Source: Oscillospiraceae bacterium
GTDB taxonomy: Bacteria; Bacillota; Clostridia; Oscillospirales; Oscillospiraceae
Direction of reading: 5' to 3'
DNA length: 33,798 bases
Assembly (NCBI GenBank): GCA_031278415.1
Contig: JAITKN010000077.1
Coordinates: forward strand, 1-33,798
Shown: one piece after another, positions 1-10,840 of the stretch
Layout of the letters: each line of letters begins with the position of its first letter
Position numbering within the stretch: the stretch's first letter is position 1
Program-made: the position numbers and the translations under genes
Notes under the pieces: model-generated
What the model saw: the letters and a program-made list of their open reading frames with translations, nothing else
The model's database searches: none
What the model was told of the DNA's origin: nothing

Positions 1-1042
1 ATTGAGGTGTCGGTAACCATGAGCGTTCCCATCGGTTCGCCCTCGACGAGTGTATACGCCGCGCCCTCCGGCGGATCATCTGTAAGCTCGCCTATTCTGA
101 TCGACGCCGAGTACGTTCCTTTGCCGTCATTGGTAAGCGTAACCGGCACGACCTGGGAACCTAATAACAACGAGGCATACCCTGTCACGGAATAGTTCGA
201 CAAATCTACATATGTCAGGTTATTGCCGGTCGCCTCCAACCGCACAAAACTATACTGATCAGGCACGGGCAAGTCCAGCTCGGTCAGGTTATTGTTGGAG
301 CAATTTAAATTTGTAAACGATATGCAACCGGACAGATTCAGCGTTGTCAGTTCATTGTTTTGGCAATACAGCAAATAAAGTTTGTCAAGCCCGGATACGT
401 CCAACTCTTTCAGCTGATTGTCCTCGCAATTCAAAACTGTAAGCGCGGCATTTTTTGACACGTCCAACTTCGTCAGAACGTTTTTGTCACAATTAAACCA
501 TTTAAGCGCGGGACAAGTGGACACGTCCAACTCTTTCAGCTGATTGTGGCTGCAACCAAACCTTGCAAGCATGGTGCAGTTGGACACGTCCAACTTGGTC
601 AGAGCGGCGCCGGAGCAATCCAAAACTGTAAGCGCGGCATTTTTTGACACATCCAACGCTGTCAGCTGACTGCCGCTGCAATCCAAATATGTAAGCGCGG
701 TGAAATGTTCAATTCCTACCAAGGAAGATACGGATAAGGGAGATAGGTATGCTAAAGAAACATTCATTGTTATAACCTTCGCGATTTCCACCGTTGTCAG
801 AACATCATCTTTGTCTGTATCAAAGGCTTTAACGTAATAGCGAAAGGTCCCGTCCGGGAAGTTTTGTTCGTCAATCGCTATACCGCCATCCTCCGCCTTT
901 GCCGTCAGGTTGAGTGTAAAACTCGGCGCGAGGGTTATCAGGAGCGCGGTTGCAATCGCGAGCGTAATAAATCGGCGTAAATTTACGTTATTTGACGAAA
1001 ATTGGGGGGGGGGGGGGTAAATTTATTGTTAAATTTTACCAT
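1..1042 (-). CDS. Secreted LRR protein, 5' part; frame broken at a G14/C14 tract (left arm mirror copy)
   Basis: Mirror of 32757-33798, reading leftwards from the ATG whose first base is 1042. The homopolymer (G on the plus strand, 1004-1017) is also 14 bases here, leaving the same OFF frame. The signal peptide, EF-hand-like loop (786-821) and 21-residue LRRs follow to the window edge. Two independently slipping tracts would be expected to differ; equal length adds to the evidence that this is one locus read twice. Confidence 0.8.
199..710 (-). repeat. 63-bp LRR-encoding repeats (left arm mirror copy)
   Basis: Mirror of 33089-33600, same 63-bp period on the minus strand. Confidence 0.83.
1004..1017 (-). 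repeat. Homopolymer of 14 C in the LRR gene (left arm mirror copy)
   Basis: Fourteen G on the plus strand, i.e. the same C14 tract of the minus-strand LRR gene. Confidence 0.93.
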
Positions 1043-1083
1043 TTGGGGTAATCTCCTTTGTGCGCAAAAATTTTTATATTCGC

Positions 1084-1112
1084 ATTGTACCACGCCGGAA
1101 TGGCGGTGTCAA
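1084..1112 (-). promoter_or_regulatory. Strong promoter of the LRR gene (left arm mirror copy)
   Basis: Mirror of 32687-32715: TTGACA (1107-1112), TGG then TACAAT (1084-1089), with AAAGGAG at 1053-1059. Confidence 0.76.
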
Positions 1113-1173
1113 GCGTTTTTTTGTAAAAATATTTCAGGAGTAATCTCGCCGTTAAAATATCAGCGTTTCAAAA

Positions 1174-1665
1174 TCACTTATGATACTTGCTGCCTTCAGC
1201 GATTTTGTAGGCACGGTATATTTGCTCCAGCAGCATCACCCGAAACAAATGGTGCGGGAAAGTCATTTCGGACGCCGATATAAGCAGATCCGCCTGTTCC
1301 TTAACGCGCGGGTGCAGACCGTTCGAGCCGCCGATGATGAAGTAGATGGGAGTTTTCCCAACGCTTTCGCAAGTTTTCAGCAACTTGGAAAATTGTTCGC
1401 TGCCGAGCTGTTTTCCCTCGACGCACATCGCGGCAGTCAGACCCTGCTTCCCGCGCCCCGGGAGTCGAAGCTCCAACGCCGCCGCCTCCTTGGCGAGAGC
1501 CGCTTCAATGTCGCCCTCGTGCGCGTTAGGCGTAACGCGTGTCTCCGGGATTTCTTCAATTGTCAGCCGGCAATAAGCCTCAAGCCGTTTAATGTACTCT
1601 TTAGCGGCGTCCGCGAAGAACCCCTCTTTAATTTTCCCGATACAAATTATGTTGATTTTGACCAT
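1174..1665 (-). CDS. rlmH: RlmH rRNA methyltransferase (left arm mirror copy)
   Basis: Same 163-residue enzyme as 32134-32625, with GGSNGLHP and the terminal GSKYHK. It follows minus-strand walJ by 3 bp. Confidence 0.95.
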   Translation of the reverse strand: MVKINIICIGKIKEGFFADAAKEYIKRLEAYCRLTIEEIPETRVTPNAHEGDIEAALAKEAAALELRLPGRGKQGLTAAMCVEGKQLGSEQFSKLLKTCESVGKTPIYFIIGGSNGLHPRVKEQADLLISASEMTFPHHLFRVMLLEQIYRAYKIAEGSKYHK

Positions 1666-1668
1666 AGC

Positions 1669-2427
1669 TCAAACCTCGTAAATATTGCTTAAATCCCACC
1701 GCGGAGCGACGTCAACCGCCGTATCGCGATAACCATAGCAGTTAAGTCGCGACACCACAGTATCAAGCGCGATTTGCGGAGCGTTATTCTCGTGACTGAG
1801 GTGGGCCAAGGAGATTTGTTCCGTGCCGTTTGCCGCCAGAAGCGCCGCGAAGTCCGCCGCGTCATCGTTTGACAGATGTCCGGAATCGCCCGCGATCCTG
1901 CGTTTCAGCGCATATGGGTACGGTCCCGAGCGAAGCATACGGCTGTCGTGATTGCTTTCCAAAAACGCCATATGCGCGCCGAGTACAGCATTTTGAACCG
2001 CCGCCGTGACCTTGCCGAGGTCAGTAGCATACGCCAACTTCCGCTTGCCGTCCGAAAAAGTGAACCCATACGACTGCTCGGAATCGTGAGACGTCTCGAA
2101 CGCTCCCGCAAGCAGATCACCGATGACAAGCGTTCCGCTGAATCCACATTCGGCGTCGTCAAGCCCTATTGCGCGCGCCGTTCCGCAAGACATATACAGC
2201 GGGATATCGGGGTAATGCTTATGCAGCATATCCAGACCGCCGATGTGGTCGCGGTGTTCGTGCGTAATGAGTACGGCGGAGAGTTTATCGGGAGTGATTC
2301 CACATTCCGCCAACGACTTGGTAATCCTCCGCAAAGAGATGCCCGCATCAATGAGTATGTATGTTCCGCTTTGCCATACCAAAGCGGAATTTCCGTCGGA
2401 ACCGCTGCTGAAAGTCCTGAACCTCAT
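1669..2427 (-). CDS. walJ: WalJ (YycJ) family metallo-hydrolase (left arm mirror copy)
   Basis: Same 252-residue protein as 31372-32130, with HEHRDH at 56-61 and FSSGSDGNS near the start. It sits between minus-strand murA and rlmH with the same one-base and 3-bp junctions. Confidence 0.88.
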   Translation of the reverse strand: MRFRTFSSGSDGNSALVWQSGTYILIDAGISLRRITKSLAECGITPDKLSAVLITHEHRDHIGGLDMLHKHYPDIPLYMSCGTARAIGLDDAECGFSGTLVIGDLLAGAFETSHDSEQSYGFTFSDGKRKLAYATDLGKVTAAVQNAVLGAHMAFLESNHDSRMLRSGPYPYALKRRIAGDSGHLSNDDAADFAALLAANGTEQISLAHLSHENNAPQIALDTVVSRLNCYGYRDTAVDVAPRWDLSNIYEV

Positions 2428-3770
2428 TACGCCGCGCCGCCCTCCGCTCTGCTGCCGCCGCCCGCTATATCGGATGTCTCTACCACTTCGATGTCGTTAT
2501 GAATGGTAATGTTCGCGCCCAAACGCCGAAGTTTCTCGACGATGTCTTCATATCCGCGCTCAATCTCCCAAACATCGCTGATGCGCGTAACTCCCTCCGC
2601 GGCGAGACCCGCGATGACCATCGCCGCGCCCGCGCGTAAATCCGTGGCGATTATCGGCGCTCCGGTGAGCTTGGCGCTCCCTTCAATAACGGCGTCACGT
2701 CCGCTTTGCGAGACAATAGCGCCCATATTTTGAAGCTGTTCCAGGTATTGAAAGCGATTGTCCCAGACCGCTTCGGTCACTTTGCCGGTTCCGTCCGCAA
2801 TGCACAGGAGAGTAGTTATCTGCGGTTGCATATCGGTTGGGAATCCCGGATACGGCGCCGTCTTGACATTTGTGCTTCTCAGCCGCTTTCGCGCCGACGA
2901 TGCTGTAACGCAATCCCCGTTCTCTTCAATGCGTACGCCCATATCGCTTAATTTGCTCGTGATACAGTATAAGTGTCTCGGGACTACGTTGCGAACCGTA
3001 ATCTTTCCGCCGGTAGCCGCCGCCATACACAGATACGTACCCGCCTCAATTTGATCCGGCAGAATGCTGTAATCCCCGCCGACAAGGCGGTCAACCCCGT
3101 AAACGCGGATGGTACTGCTGCCCGCGCCGCGCACCGCCGCGCCCATCTTATTCAGGAAGTTTGCCAAATCAACCACATGCGGCTCAAGTGCCGCGTTTTC
3201 AATAATCGTCGTTCCCTCGGCAAATACCGCCGCCAGAATCGTATTAATCGTCGCGCCCACCGATACGACATCCATATAAATTCGGTTGCCGCGCAGTTTC
3301 TTACCGTTGTTAACGGCGCGAATCCAGCCGCCGGAATGCTCAACATCCGCGCCAAGCGCCTCAAACCCCTTTATGTGTTGGTCTATCGGACGCCCGCTTG
3401 AACCGTAGCCGAAATCGCATCCGCCCGGAGTCGCGACTATCGCCTCGCCGAATCTGCCGAGCAACGCGCCAAGCGCATAATACGACGCCCTGCATTTGCC
3501 GTACAGTTCTACCCGCGCCACCGCGTCAGGTTTAACATCACGGCAGTCAATGCTGTACGCGTTCGGCGCAACACGGGTAATCAACGCGCCGAGACATGTC
3601 AAAATTTCCATAATCGTAGTAACATCGCCAACCTCCGGAATATTGTCGATATAGCAAACCCCGTCAACAGCCAGCGCCGCCGCAATTATCGCAACAGCCG
3701 CATTCTTAGTGCCGCTGATGTCAACATTACCCGTAAGCCTTTCTCCGCCTATGATATCGTAATGTTTCAC
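2427..3770 (-). CDS. murA: MurA enolpyruvyltransferase (left arm mirror copy)
   Basis: Same 447-residue enzyme as 30029-31372: K22/N23, catalytic C118 with the longer CDFGYGSSGRPID loop, GTG start at 3770 and a one-base overlap with minus-strand walJ. Confidence 0.93.
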   Translation of the reverse strand: MKHYDIIGGERLTGNVDISGTKNAAVAIIAAALAVDGVCYIDNIPEVGDVTTIMEILTCLGALITRVAPNAYSIDCRDVKPDAVARVELYGKCRASYYALGALLGRFGEAIVATPGGCDFGYGSSGRPIDQHIKGFEALGADVEHSGGWIRAVNNGKKLRGNRIYMDVVSVGATINTILAAVFAEGTTIIENAALEPHVVDLANFLNKMGAAVRGAGSSTIRVYGVDRLVGGDYSILPDQIEAGTYLCMAAATGGKITVRNVVPRHLYCITSKLSDMGVRIEENGDCVTASSARKRLRSTNVKTAPYPGFPTDMQPQITTLLCIADGTGKVTEAVWDNRFQYLEQLQNMGAIVSQSGRDAVIEGSAKLTGAPIIATDLRAGAAMVIAGLAAEGVTRISDVWEIERGYEDIVEKLRRLGANITIHNDIEVVETSDIAGGGSRAEGGAA

Positions 3771-3794
3771 GATAATTTCCTCCTCAGTAATTTT

Positions 3795-3833
3795 GTAAAC
3801 ATTTGCAACAATAATCGCCTATTTATTGTTTAC
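3795..3833 (-). promoter_or_regulatory. Nested inverted repeats in the murA leader (left arm mirror copy)
   Basis: Mirror of 29966-30004: inner dyad arms at 3807-3814 and 3823-3830, outer arms at 3795-3800 and 3828-3833. Confidence 0.48.
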
Positions 3834-3916
3834 ATAATTTAGATTATAATTCAAAAAAGGAATAAGAACGAACCATTTTCACACACAGACCCCTCTGATT
3901 ACTTTAATTGTCACTT

Positions 3917-3945
3917 ACTATACCATACTGTAATCAAATTGTAAA
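3917..3945 (-). promoter_or_regulatory. Extended -10 promoter of murA (left arm mirror copy)
   Basis: Mirror of 29854-29882: TTTACA (3940-3945), TGG then TATAGT (3917-3922), with A-tracts (seen as T-tracts on the plus strand) at about 3946-3978. Confidence 0.68.
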
Positions 3946-4041
3946 GAATTTTTTTCAATTTTCAGATTTTTTTTTCGGCGCGATTACAGTTCGCGTTAGC
4001 CGGGAACTTCCGCAATCAAGCTGAAGCACCGCTGATGAGGT

Positions 4042-4377
4042 TCAGTCTTCACCGAAAATTTCTTTGTAAATCTCCTGAGTGACTTCATTAATCCGCTTTG
4101 AAAGTTCCTCATACTTGCGCGTTAGCTCCCTGCCGGCGTTGGTAAGCGAGCATCCGCCGCCGTAGCGGCCTCCCTGCTGCCGCGTAAGTATAGCGCAGTT
4201 CAATCCCAGCTCAATGTTGCGAATGATTTTCCAACCCTTGCTGTAGCTGAGGTTCATCTCCGCGCACGCCGCTTTGAGCGACGCCTTTTCGTCCATGAAT
4301 TTGAGCAGTTTCAGCGCGCCCGGACCGAAAAAACCGACGTCGTCATTTGATAACCAAACCTTAACTTTGCCGCGCAT
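4042..4377 (-). CDS. ModE-type winged-helix regulator (left arm mirror copy)
   Basis: Same 111-residue ModE N-domain protein as 29422-29757, with helix-turn-helix at about 33-55 and GGRYGGGCSLT wing motif, without molybdate-binding domains. Confidence 0.83.
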   Translation of the reverse strand: MRGKVKVWLSNDDVGFFGPGALKLLKFMDEKASLKAACAEMNLSYSKGWKIIRNIELGLNCAILTRQQGGRYGGGCSLTNAGRELTRKYEELSKRINEVTQEIYKEIFGED

Positions 4378-4470
4378 TGTGTTATTCTCCTTTTATTTAG
4401 CAGACTTTATAGTTGTCAGCCTATTTTGAAAGCGTATATCGCTTCATTGCCCGATCTTAAACGCAAAGCC

Positions 4471-5817
4471 TTAAAATTCCGCCGAACCGACAACTCTCGG
4501 ATACGGAAGTACATCGCGTATATTGCCTATTCCGGTAAGGTACATTAACAAACGCTCAAACCCGAGTCCGAAACCCGCGTGACGCGTACCGCCGTAACGG
4601 CGCAGGTCAAGGTACCATCGGTATGCCTCTTTATCCATATGCATCTCCGTCATACGCGCTTCCAAAACGTCAAGGCGTTCCTCGCGCTGACTGCCCCCGA
4701 TTATCTCACCGATACCCGGCACCAGCAAATCCATTGCCGCCACCGTGCGTCCATCGTCATTGAGGCGCATATAAAACGCCTTGATTTCCTTAGGATAGTT
4801 AATTATGAATACCGGACGCTTAAAATGCTCCTCAGTAAGATACCGCTCATGTTCCGTTTGCAAATCCGCGCCCCACTCAACCGGGTATCTGAACACTACG
4901 CCGCTGTTTTTAAGTATACCGATCGCGTCGCCGTATTCGCACACGCCGAAGTCCGACCCGACCACTCCGGTCAGGCGGTCTATTAACCCCTTGTCAACGA
5001 AATTGTTGAGGAAAGTCAGTTCCGACCGGCACTCGCGTAATATATAGCTGATGACGTGTTTCAACGTGTCTTCCGCAAGCTTCATATTATCGCCGATGTC
5101 CGCAAACGCGATTTCAGGTTCCAACATCCAGAATTCCGCCGCGTGACGAGGCGTGTTGCTGTCCTCAGCGCGGAAGGTCGGACCGAACGTGTACGTTTTG
5201 CCGAACGCCATCGCGAAAGTCTCCGCCTCGAGCTGTCCGCTGACCGTTAAGGACGACTTCCCTCCGAAGAACTCGCCGTCAAAATTCTCCGCTGTGACGC
5301 GGAACATCTGACCCGCGCCCTCGGCATCGCTCTTTGTAATTATCGGAGCGTGAAGCATAACGAATCCGCGTTCATTGAAGAAGCTATGCAGCGCGAAACT
5401 CGCGGCGCTGCGGATTCTGAAAGCCGCGCCAAATAGGTTTGTTCGCGGGCGCAAATGAGCTATTGTTCGCAGATACTCTGCCGTATGACGCTTTTTTTGC
5501 AGAGGATAATCCGACCGGCTCTTGCCTTCGACGATGATTTCGGAAGCCTTTACCTCATACGGCTGCTTGCCGCCGGGTGTGAGTACAACGCTGCCGCGAA
5601 CTATAACAGCGCTGCCTATGTTCAGCGCGGATACCTCTGAGTAATTCGCAAGCGACGCGTCAAATACTATTTGCGCGTTTCCGAATGAACTTCCATCGTT
5701 AAGCTCAATGAACCCGAAGTTTTTCATATCGCGCAGCGAACGCGTCCACCCGCGAAGCTCAACCGCGGCAAACTCATTCGGACCCGCGCTCAACTCTCTG
5801 ATTGTACTAAGCCGCAT
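4471..5817 (-). CDS. asnS: Asparaginyl-tRNA synthetase (left arm mirror copy)
   Basis: Same 448-residue enzyme as 27982-29328, with the OB-fold, motif 2 [19 protein letters not shown] and motif 3 GFERLLMY. The start codon's first base is 5817, overlapping the minus-strand activase gene by 11 bp. Confidence 0.94.
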   Translation of the reverse strand: MRLSTIRELSAGPNEFAAVELRGWTRSLRDMKNFGFIELNDGSSFGNAQIVFDASLANYSEVSALNIGSAVIVRGSVVLTPGGKQPYEVKASEIIVEGKSRSDYPLQKKRHTAEYLRTIAHLRPRTNLFGAAFRIRSAASFALHSFFNERGFVMLHAPIITKSDAEGAGQMFRVTAENFDGEFFGGKSSLTVSGQLEAETFAMAFGKTYTFGPTFRAEDSNTPRHAAEFWMLEPEIAFADIGDNMKLAEDTLKHVISYILRECRSELTFLNNFVDKGLIDRLTGVVGSDFGVCEYGDAIGILKNSGVVFRYPVEWGADLQTEHERYLTEEHFKRPVFIINYPKEIKAFYMRLNDDGRTVAAMDLLVPGIGEIIGGSQREERLDVLEARMTEMHMDKEAYRWYLDLRRYGGTRHAGFGLGFERLLMYLTGIGNIRDVLPYPRVVGSAEF

Positions 5818-8785
5818 ACGCCGACACCTCACCTTTCAACTGTCTTGAGTTGCGTGCCGCTATAAGGCTGCGCAAACGAATTTTCACCGCGCCGAGGTTT
5901 GTTATTTCATCGATTTTGACGCTTGTAAACAGCCGCCCCCGCGCCGCCATAATATCACGCAGCTCGTCCGTAGTTATCGCGTCCGTGCCGCATCCGAAGC
6001 TGACAAGCTGCACAAACTCCATATCAGGCTGAGTCGCCGCATAGCGAGCCGCGTCGTACATACGCGCCTGAAATGTCCACTGATTTAGCACACTTCGAGC
6101 TTCTTTCCCATCCGCGAACCCGCATATGGCGTCCTCTGTGATTACCGCCAATCCGAGCGACGTAATAAGTTCGTCAATCCCGTGGCAAATTTCAGGGTCA
6201 ACATGATACGGACGCCCCGCAAGCACGATAATCGGAACGCCTTTCGCCCGCGCCTCCGCAACGCAGCGCTTACCCTCCGACACAATATCGCCGCGGTATT
6301 GTTCATAGGCGGCAAAGGCAGCTTTGACCGCGTTAGCTGTCTCGCGCTCCGGAATATCAAATTCTTGCCGCATAAGCGCGCTCAGACGCTTTGCCAACGC
6401 TTTCGGGCGATGCTGACCCGTGTACGGCGTCAGAAATCTCATTCCGCGCAAAATAGGCATATTAGCCCTTAGCAGCTCCGGATAATAGGCGACTACCGGG
6501 CAGTTATAGTGGTTGTCGCCGCGCCCCTCGTCAAAGTTGTATGAGCCGCACGGATAGAAGATGACGCCATTATCACCAAGCTCCCGCGCAAGCCATTCAA
6601 TGTGACCGTGTAGAAGTTTTGCCGGATAGCAGACGGTGTCGCTGGGGATCGTCTTTTGACCATCACGATAAAGCGCTCTGCTTGACGCGGGGGATACGAC
6701 TACATCGAATCCGAGCGATGTGAAAAACTCCCGCCAGAATGGCAAATTCTCCAACATATTAAGTCCAAACGGCAACCCGATCTTTCCGCGATCCGCCGAT
6801 GCTTTACGCGCCGTTAAACCGGGCTGCGTAAGCCGTTTCAGCTTCCGGGCGAACATATTCGGAAGCTCGCTTTTCTCGCCCTGAATCGGTTTGCCGCATC
6901 TGTTACCGCTTATGAAACGCCTTCCGTCGCCGAACGTGTTAATCGTAAGCGAACACTTGTTAGTACAGCCGCCGCACACGGCGGGTTTAGCGGTATGGGT
7001 AAACGCGCTAAGCTCTTCCGGTGTAATTACGGCGGAAGAAACATTCTCGGCGCCGCGATATTCCGACGCGTATAACGCGGCTCCGTAAGCTCCCATCAGA
7101 CCGGCGATTACAGGACGCGTCACTTCGCTCCCGATTTCTGTCTCGAACCCGCGAAGCACAGCGTCGTTCAAAAATGTTCCGCCCTGTACGACTATGTTTT
7201 CGCCGAGTTCGTCAGCGTTAGCCGCGCGTATTACCTTATAAATCGCGTTCTTCACAACCGAGATGCTAAGTCCCGCCGATATGGAATTTACACTTGCGCC
7301 ATCCTTTTGCGCCTGCTTTACGCTGCTGTTCATAAACACCGTACAGCGCGAACCCAAATCCGCCGGAGCAGAGGCAAACAGTCCAAGTGCCGCGAACTCT
7401 GCGGCATCATACCCCAACACTTTGGCAAAAGAGCTGATAAAGCTCCCGCATCCGCTTGAACACGCCTCGTTAAGAAGAATACCGTCAACCGCACCGCCGC
7501 GAATTTTGAAGCACTTCATATCTTGCCCGCCGATGTCAATCAGGAAATCCACATTAGGCTGAAACTTCTTTGCCGCCGTGAGGTGCGCTACGGTTTCGAC
7601 AACGCCGTAATCAAATTTGAACGCGCTTTTAATCAGGTCTTCACCATAGCCCGTGACGGCGGAACCCAATATGCTCACACGATTACCTATAAGCGCGTAA
7701 ATCTCCGTCAGAACGGCGATAATAACTTTCACCGGATTGCCCTTGTTTTCGGCATAGTATTGATACAGGAGCTTACCTTGCGGAGTAATCAGCGCGGCTT
7801 TGGTAGTCGTGCTTCCGGCATCCACCCCGAGAAAGGCTCCGCCGCTGTATGCGGTCAAGTCTTCCGTTTCTATGTTCGCCTTTGCGTGACGCTCGGAAAA
7901 CGCGTCGTATTCCGCTTGTGATTCAAACAGCGGCGCAAGTGTGTCGACGGAAAGGTCTTCGCCCGCGCTGTTCCGGAGACTTGTGAGTATCTCGCTGAAA
8001 TCCATCGTCTCGCTTGCGCGTAACGCGGCGCCAATCGCGGCGAATACTTCCGCGTTCGCGGGGAATACGGCTTCCTCCGAAGTCAGGCACAGAGTCTCTG
8101 TAAAACGTGTACGCAGACCCTGCGAGAAAGTCAGGGGACCGCCGAGGAACACGATAGTACCGCTAAGTTCCCTGCCTTGAGCCAATCCGCCAACGGTCTG
8201 GTCAACTACCGCTTGGTAAATTGATGCCGCCACATCTTCCTTGCGGCCGCCTTGGTTGATAATCGGCTGAATGTCGCTCTTGGCAAATACTCCGCAGCGT
8301 GAAGCGATTGGATAAATTTTCTCGTAATTAAGCGAAAGCGTGTCAAGCTCGGCGACCGTAATGTCCATAAGCGTAGCCATCTGGTCAATGAACGCGCCTG
8401 TACCACCGGCGCAGCTGCCGTTCATACGTTCCTCTAACGCGCTGCCGAAGAAAATTATTTTGGCATCCTCGCCGCCGAGTTCAATCACCGCGTCCGCGTT
8501 CGGGTAAAAGCGGTTTACTGCCGCCGCGGTAGCGTAAACCTCTTGGACAAACGGCAGCTTAGCCGATTTAGCCACACCGAGACCCGCGGAACCCGTAAGC
8601 GCAACCTCGACCCGCTCGCCGACCAGCTCCGGCAACGCCTCCGCCGCGTTACGAAGCGACCTGATGGTACGCTCACGCGTTTCGCTGAAGTGGCGTTCAT
8701 AGCTGCGGTAGAGAATATTCGCGTTTTCATCGGACACAACAACTTTTACGGTTGTGGAGCCAATATCAATTCCTATTTTCTTCAT
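5807..8785 (-). CDS. Acyl-CoA dehydratase activase-like protein (left arm mirror copy)
   Basis: Same 992-residue double-ASKHA protein as 25014-27992, with C125/C164 and C442/C481 pairs and CGGCTNKC at 604-611. Its 3' end overlaps the minus-strand asnS by 11 bp. Confidence 0.88.
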   Translation of the reverse strand: MKKIGIDIGSTTVKVVVSDENANILYRSYERHFSETRERTIRSLRNAAEALPELVGERVEVALTGSAGLGVAKSAKLPFVQEVYATAAAVNRFYPNADAVIELGGEDAKIIFFGSALEERMNGSCAGGTGAFIDQMATLMDITVAELDTLSLNYEKIYPIASRCGVFAKSDIQPIINQGGRKEDVAASIYQAVVDQTVGGLAQGRELSGTIVFLGGPLTFSQGLRTRFTETLCLTSEEAVFPANAEVFAAIGAALRASETMDFSEILTSLRNSAGEDLSVDTLAPLFESQAEYDAFSERHAKANIETEDLTAYSGGAFLGVDAGSTTTKAALITPQGKLLYQYYAENKGNPVKVIIAVLTEIYALIGNRVSILGSAVTGYGEDLIKSAFKFDYGVVETVAHLTAAKKFQPNVDFLIDIGGQDMKCFKIRGGAVDGILLNEACSSGCGSFISSFAKVLGYDAAEFAALGLFASAPADLGSRCTVFMNSSVKQAQKDGASVNSISAGLSISVVKNAIYKVIRAANADELGENIVVQGGTFLNDAVLRGFETEIGSEVTRPVIAGLMGAYGAALYASEYRGAENVSSAVITPEELSAFTHTAKPAVCGGCTNKCSLTINTFGDGRRFISGNRCGKPIQGEKSELPNMFARKLKRLTQPGLTARKASADRGKIGLPFGLNMLENLPFWREFFTSLGFDVVVSPASSRALYRDGQKTIPSDTVCYPAKLLHGHIEWLARELGDNGVIFYPCGSYNFDEGRGDNHYNCPVVAYYPELLRANMPILRGMRFLTPYTGQHRPKALAKRLSALMRQEFDIPERETANAVKAAFAAYEQYRGDIVSEGKRCVAEARAKGVPIIVLAGRPYHVDPEICHGIDELITSLGLAVITEDAICGFADGKEARSVLNQWTFQARMYDAARYAATQPDMEFVQLVSFGCGTDAITTDELRDIMAARGRLFTSVKIDEITNLGAVKIRLRSLIAARNSRQLKGEVSAYAA

Positions 8786-8794
8786 ACTGTCCCG

Positions 8795-9688
8795 CTACTT
8801 ACGTCCCGCGCCGCCGCTGAACCCTCCCGAACGTCCCGCGCCGCCGCCGAAATTGCTCGGGCGCGACGGACGCGTACCGCCGGATCCGCCGTGTCTGCTG
8901 TTAGGGCGGTACGATGGCGGGCGGCGAACTCTTGGCGCGCGATAGCGGCTTCCGCTGTAGAAACCCGGCAGGAACCAAAACCAACTCGGGAACGGACCGG
9001 TACGCACATATCTCGGACCGCGAATATACGCGTTGCGCCGTGTAGTCGCTATCGCGGCGAGAATAAGAACGGCAAAAAGCAAGATTATAAATATAACAAC
9101 AATCGCAAAGCCGCCGAGCGAAAAGAACAGTCCGCTGAAACCATTCAGCTTCCCGCCGCCCGAACCGCCGCGAAGCTCCTTGCTAAGCTCCGGAATAATA
9201 TTCATCACCGCGCCGTTATAGTCTTTATAATCGTAGTCGCGATAGAAGTATCTTTCAAGCAGAGAATTTGCCTCGTAATCGCTGAGACCAACGTTATTGC
9301 CGTACGACAGATATACTCTGTTATCGGCGCGTTCGGTGAAGTACAGAAGTAAGCCATTGACGCCGTACAATTCAAACAGGTAGCGCGAGTAAACCTCACT
9401 ATCCGCGTAACCGCTCGGAAGCCGCGTGTCCGTTACAACTATAATCTGTCCGCCGTTTTGAGCGTATAATTTTTCGTTAACGTAGAGAATCTCTTGCTCC
9501 GTTGAATTTGACAGCAAATTGCCGTTGTCATATACAACGGGATAGCTCACCGGCGGCGAGTCGGTGAGCTGCGCGCTGCCCATACCGCTGTCGCGGCTCG
9601 CGCGAATTATATGCCCCGCAATCAGCGCGGCGGCAATCACCGCTATCAGAACTATAAGCGCGAAACTTCTTGATTTGATAAATCTCAT
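8795..9688 (-). CDS. TPM-domain membrane protein (left arm mirror copy)
   Basis: Same 297-residue protein as 24111-25004: signal anchor, TPM domain, second helix, then Gly/Arg-rich tail. It overlaps telA by 4 bp on the minus strand. Confidence 0.83.
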   Translation of the reverse strand: MRFIKSRSFALIVLIAVIAAALIAGHIIRASRDSGMGSAQLTDSPPVSYPVVYDNGNLLSNSTEQEILYVNEKLYAQNGGQIIVVTDTRLPSGYADSEVYSRYLFELYGVNGLLLYFTERADNRVYLSYGNNVGLSDYEANSLLERYFYRDYDYKDYNGAVMNIIPELSKELRGGSGGGKLNGFSGLFFSLGGFAIVVIFIILLFAVLILAAIATTRRNAYIRGPRYVRTGPFPSWFWFLPGFYSGSRYRAPRVRRPPSYRPNSRHGGSGGTRPSRPSNFGGGAGRSGGFSGGAGRK

Positions 9689-10752
9689 TTTCCGAACTCC
9701 AATAGTTTCGCTTTAAGCTCATTTTCGACTCGCCGAAGTTCTGACGCCGCCTCCCGACGCTTCTCACTTCCTTCCGCCTGAATTTGCCGAACCTCGTCAA
9801 GTGTGGAAATAAGCCTCTCGTTTGTGAATTTAAGGGTTTCGAGGTCAACGATGCCGCGCTCCGACTCCGCCGCTACGCCGATAGTCGCCGTTTTGAGCGT
9901 TTCGGCGTTCTTGCGCAGAAGTTCATTGGTATAGTCGGTAACACTACGCTGCGCGTGAAGCGCTTGTTCCGCGTTGGCAAGCCCGAGCGCGAGCACCATC
10001 TGACTGCGCCACAGCGGAATCGTGTTAATCAGCGAGGTTTGTATCTTCTCGATAAGCGCGGTTTCGTTATTTTGAATCATCCTGATTTGCGGCGCCATCT
10101 GAACGGAAATAGTGCGCGTAAGCTCCAAGTCGTGCAACTTTTTCTCGAAACGGTTAATTTGATTAGCAAAATCATTAACCGCCTGCGCGTCTTCCGGAAG
10201 TCCGCTTTGCGCCGCTTTGTTTTCGAGCGCGGGAAGCTCCGCTTCTTTGGCGGCTTTCAGACGCTCCTTGCCCGCGATGACGTACAATGACAATTCCTTG
10301 AAATATTCGAGGTTTTTGCCGTACATAATATCCAGGGTTGCAACATCTTTTTGCAGGATCAAGCTGTGTTCCTCAAGTTTTTCGGTAATCGCGGTTACGT
10401 TGGTCTCGACCTTGCTGTAACGGTTTTTAAGCGCGGTCATCTTAGCCGCCGCGTTTCGGAATAGGCTTTTTTTCTGAGCGTCGTCTATGTCCAGCCCTTT
10501 AAGCTCTCCGACAAGGTTTGCCAGAGCGTTCCCGACTTCGCCCATATCCTTGCTGCGGACGCTGTTCAGCGCGGCCTCGGAAAACTCTGAAATATTTTGC
10601 TGAGCCGGAACGCCGAACTGAATAATCGCGTTGGTATCGCTCAGATTAACGCCCTCCGTAAGTTCGGCAACGCGTCGGCGTTCATCCTCAGTAAGGTCTT
10701 CCGTGGTGTTAGGCGCGGCGCTGATGATCGCCGTGTCGTCTGCATTTTTCAT
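9685..10752 (-). CDS. telA: TelA family protein (left arm mirror copy)
   Basis: Same 355-residue TelA protein as 23047-24114, with the WRSQMVLALGL core region and AGGAGG ribosome site (10761-10766). It overlaps the minus-strand TPM-domain gene by 4 bp. Confidence 0.88.
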   Translation of the reverse strand: MKNADDTAIISAAPNTTEDLTEDERRRVAELTEGVNLSDTNAIIQFGVPAQQNISEFSEAALNSVRSKDMGEVGNALANLVGELKGLDIDDAQKKSLFRNAAAKMTALKNRYSKVETNVTAITEKLEEHSLILQKDVATLDIMYGKNLEYFKELSLYVIAGKERLKAAKEAELPALENKAAQSGLPEDAQAVNDFANQINRFEKKLHDLELTRTISVQMAPQIRMIQNNETALIEKIQTSLINTIPLWRSQMVLALGLANAEQALHAQRSVTDYTNELLRKNAETLKTATIGVAAESERGIVDLETLKFTNERLISTLDEVRQIQAEGSEKRREAASELRRVENELKAKLLEFGK

Positions 10753-10774
10753 TTTCAGTTCCTCCTTAGTTAGT

Positions 10775-10803
10775 TGTATATTGCTTTTGTGACCCCTCGT
10801 CAA
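10775..10803 (-). promoter_or_regulatory. Possible promoter of the telA-asnS unit (left arm mirror copy)
   Basis: Mirror of 22996-23024: TTGACG (10798-10803) and TATACA (10775-10780), tentative for the same reasons. Confidence 0.33.
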
Positions 10804-10840
10804 CATCGTCCGAGTATGCCGGAGCGGCGTTAGCCGATTG

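Noticed and set aside
1002-1283. 93-codon plus-strand frame starting in the poly-G tract, and its mirror at 32516-32797
   Set aside because: It begins in the homopolymer and runs antisense through the LRR promoter and the rlmH 3' end, with no ribosome site.
8543-9352. 269-codon frame antisense to the activase and TPM genes, and its mirror at 24447-25256
   Set aside because: Arg/Ala-rich translation caused by GC-biased codons of the sense genes, spanning the junction of two real genes. No homology signal recognised.
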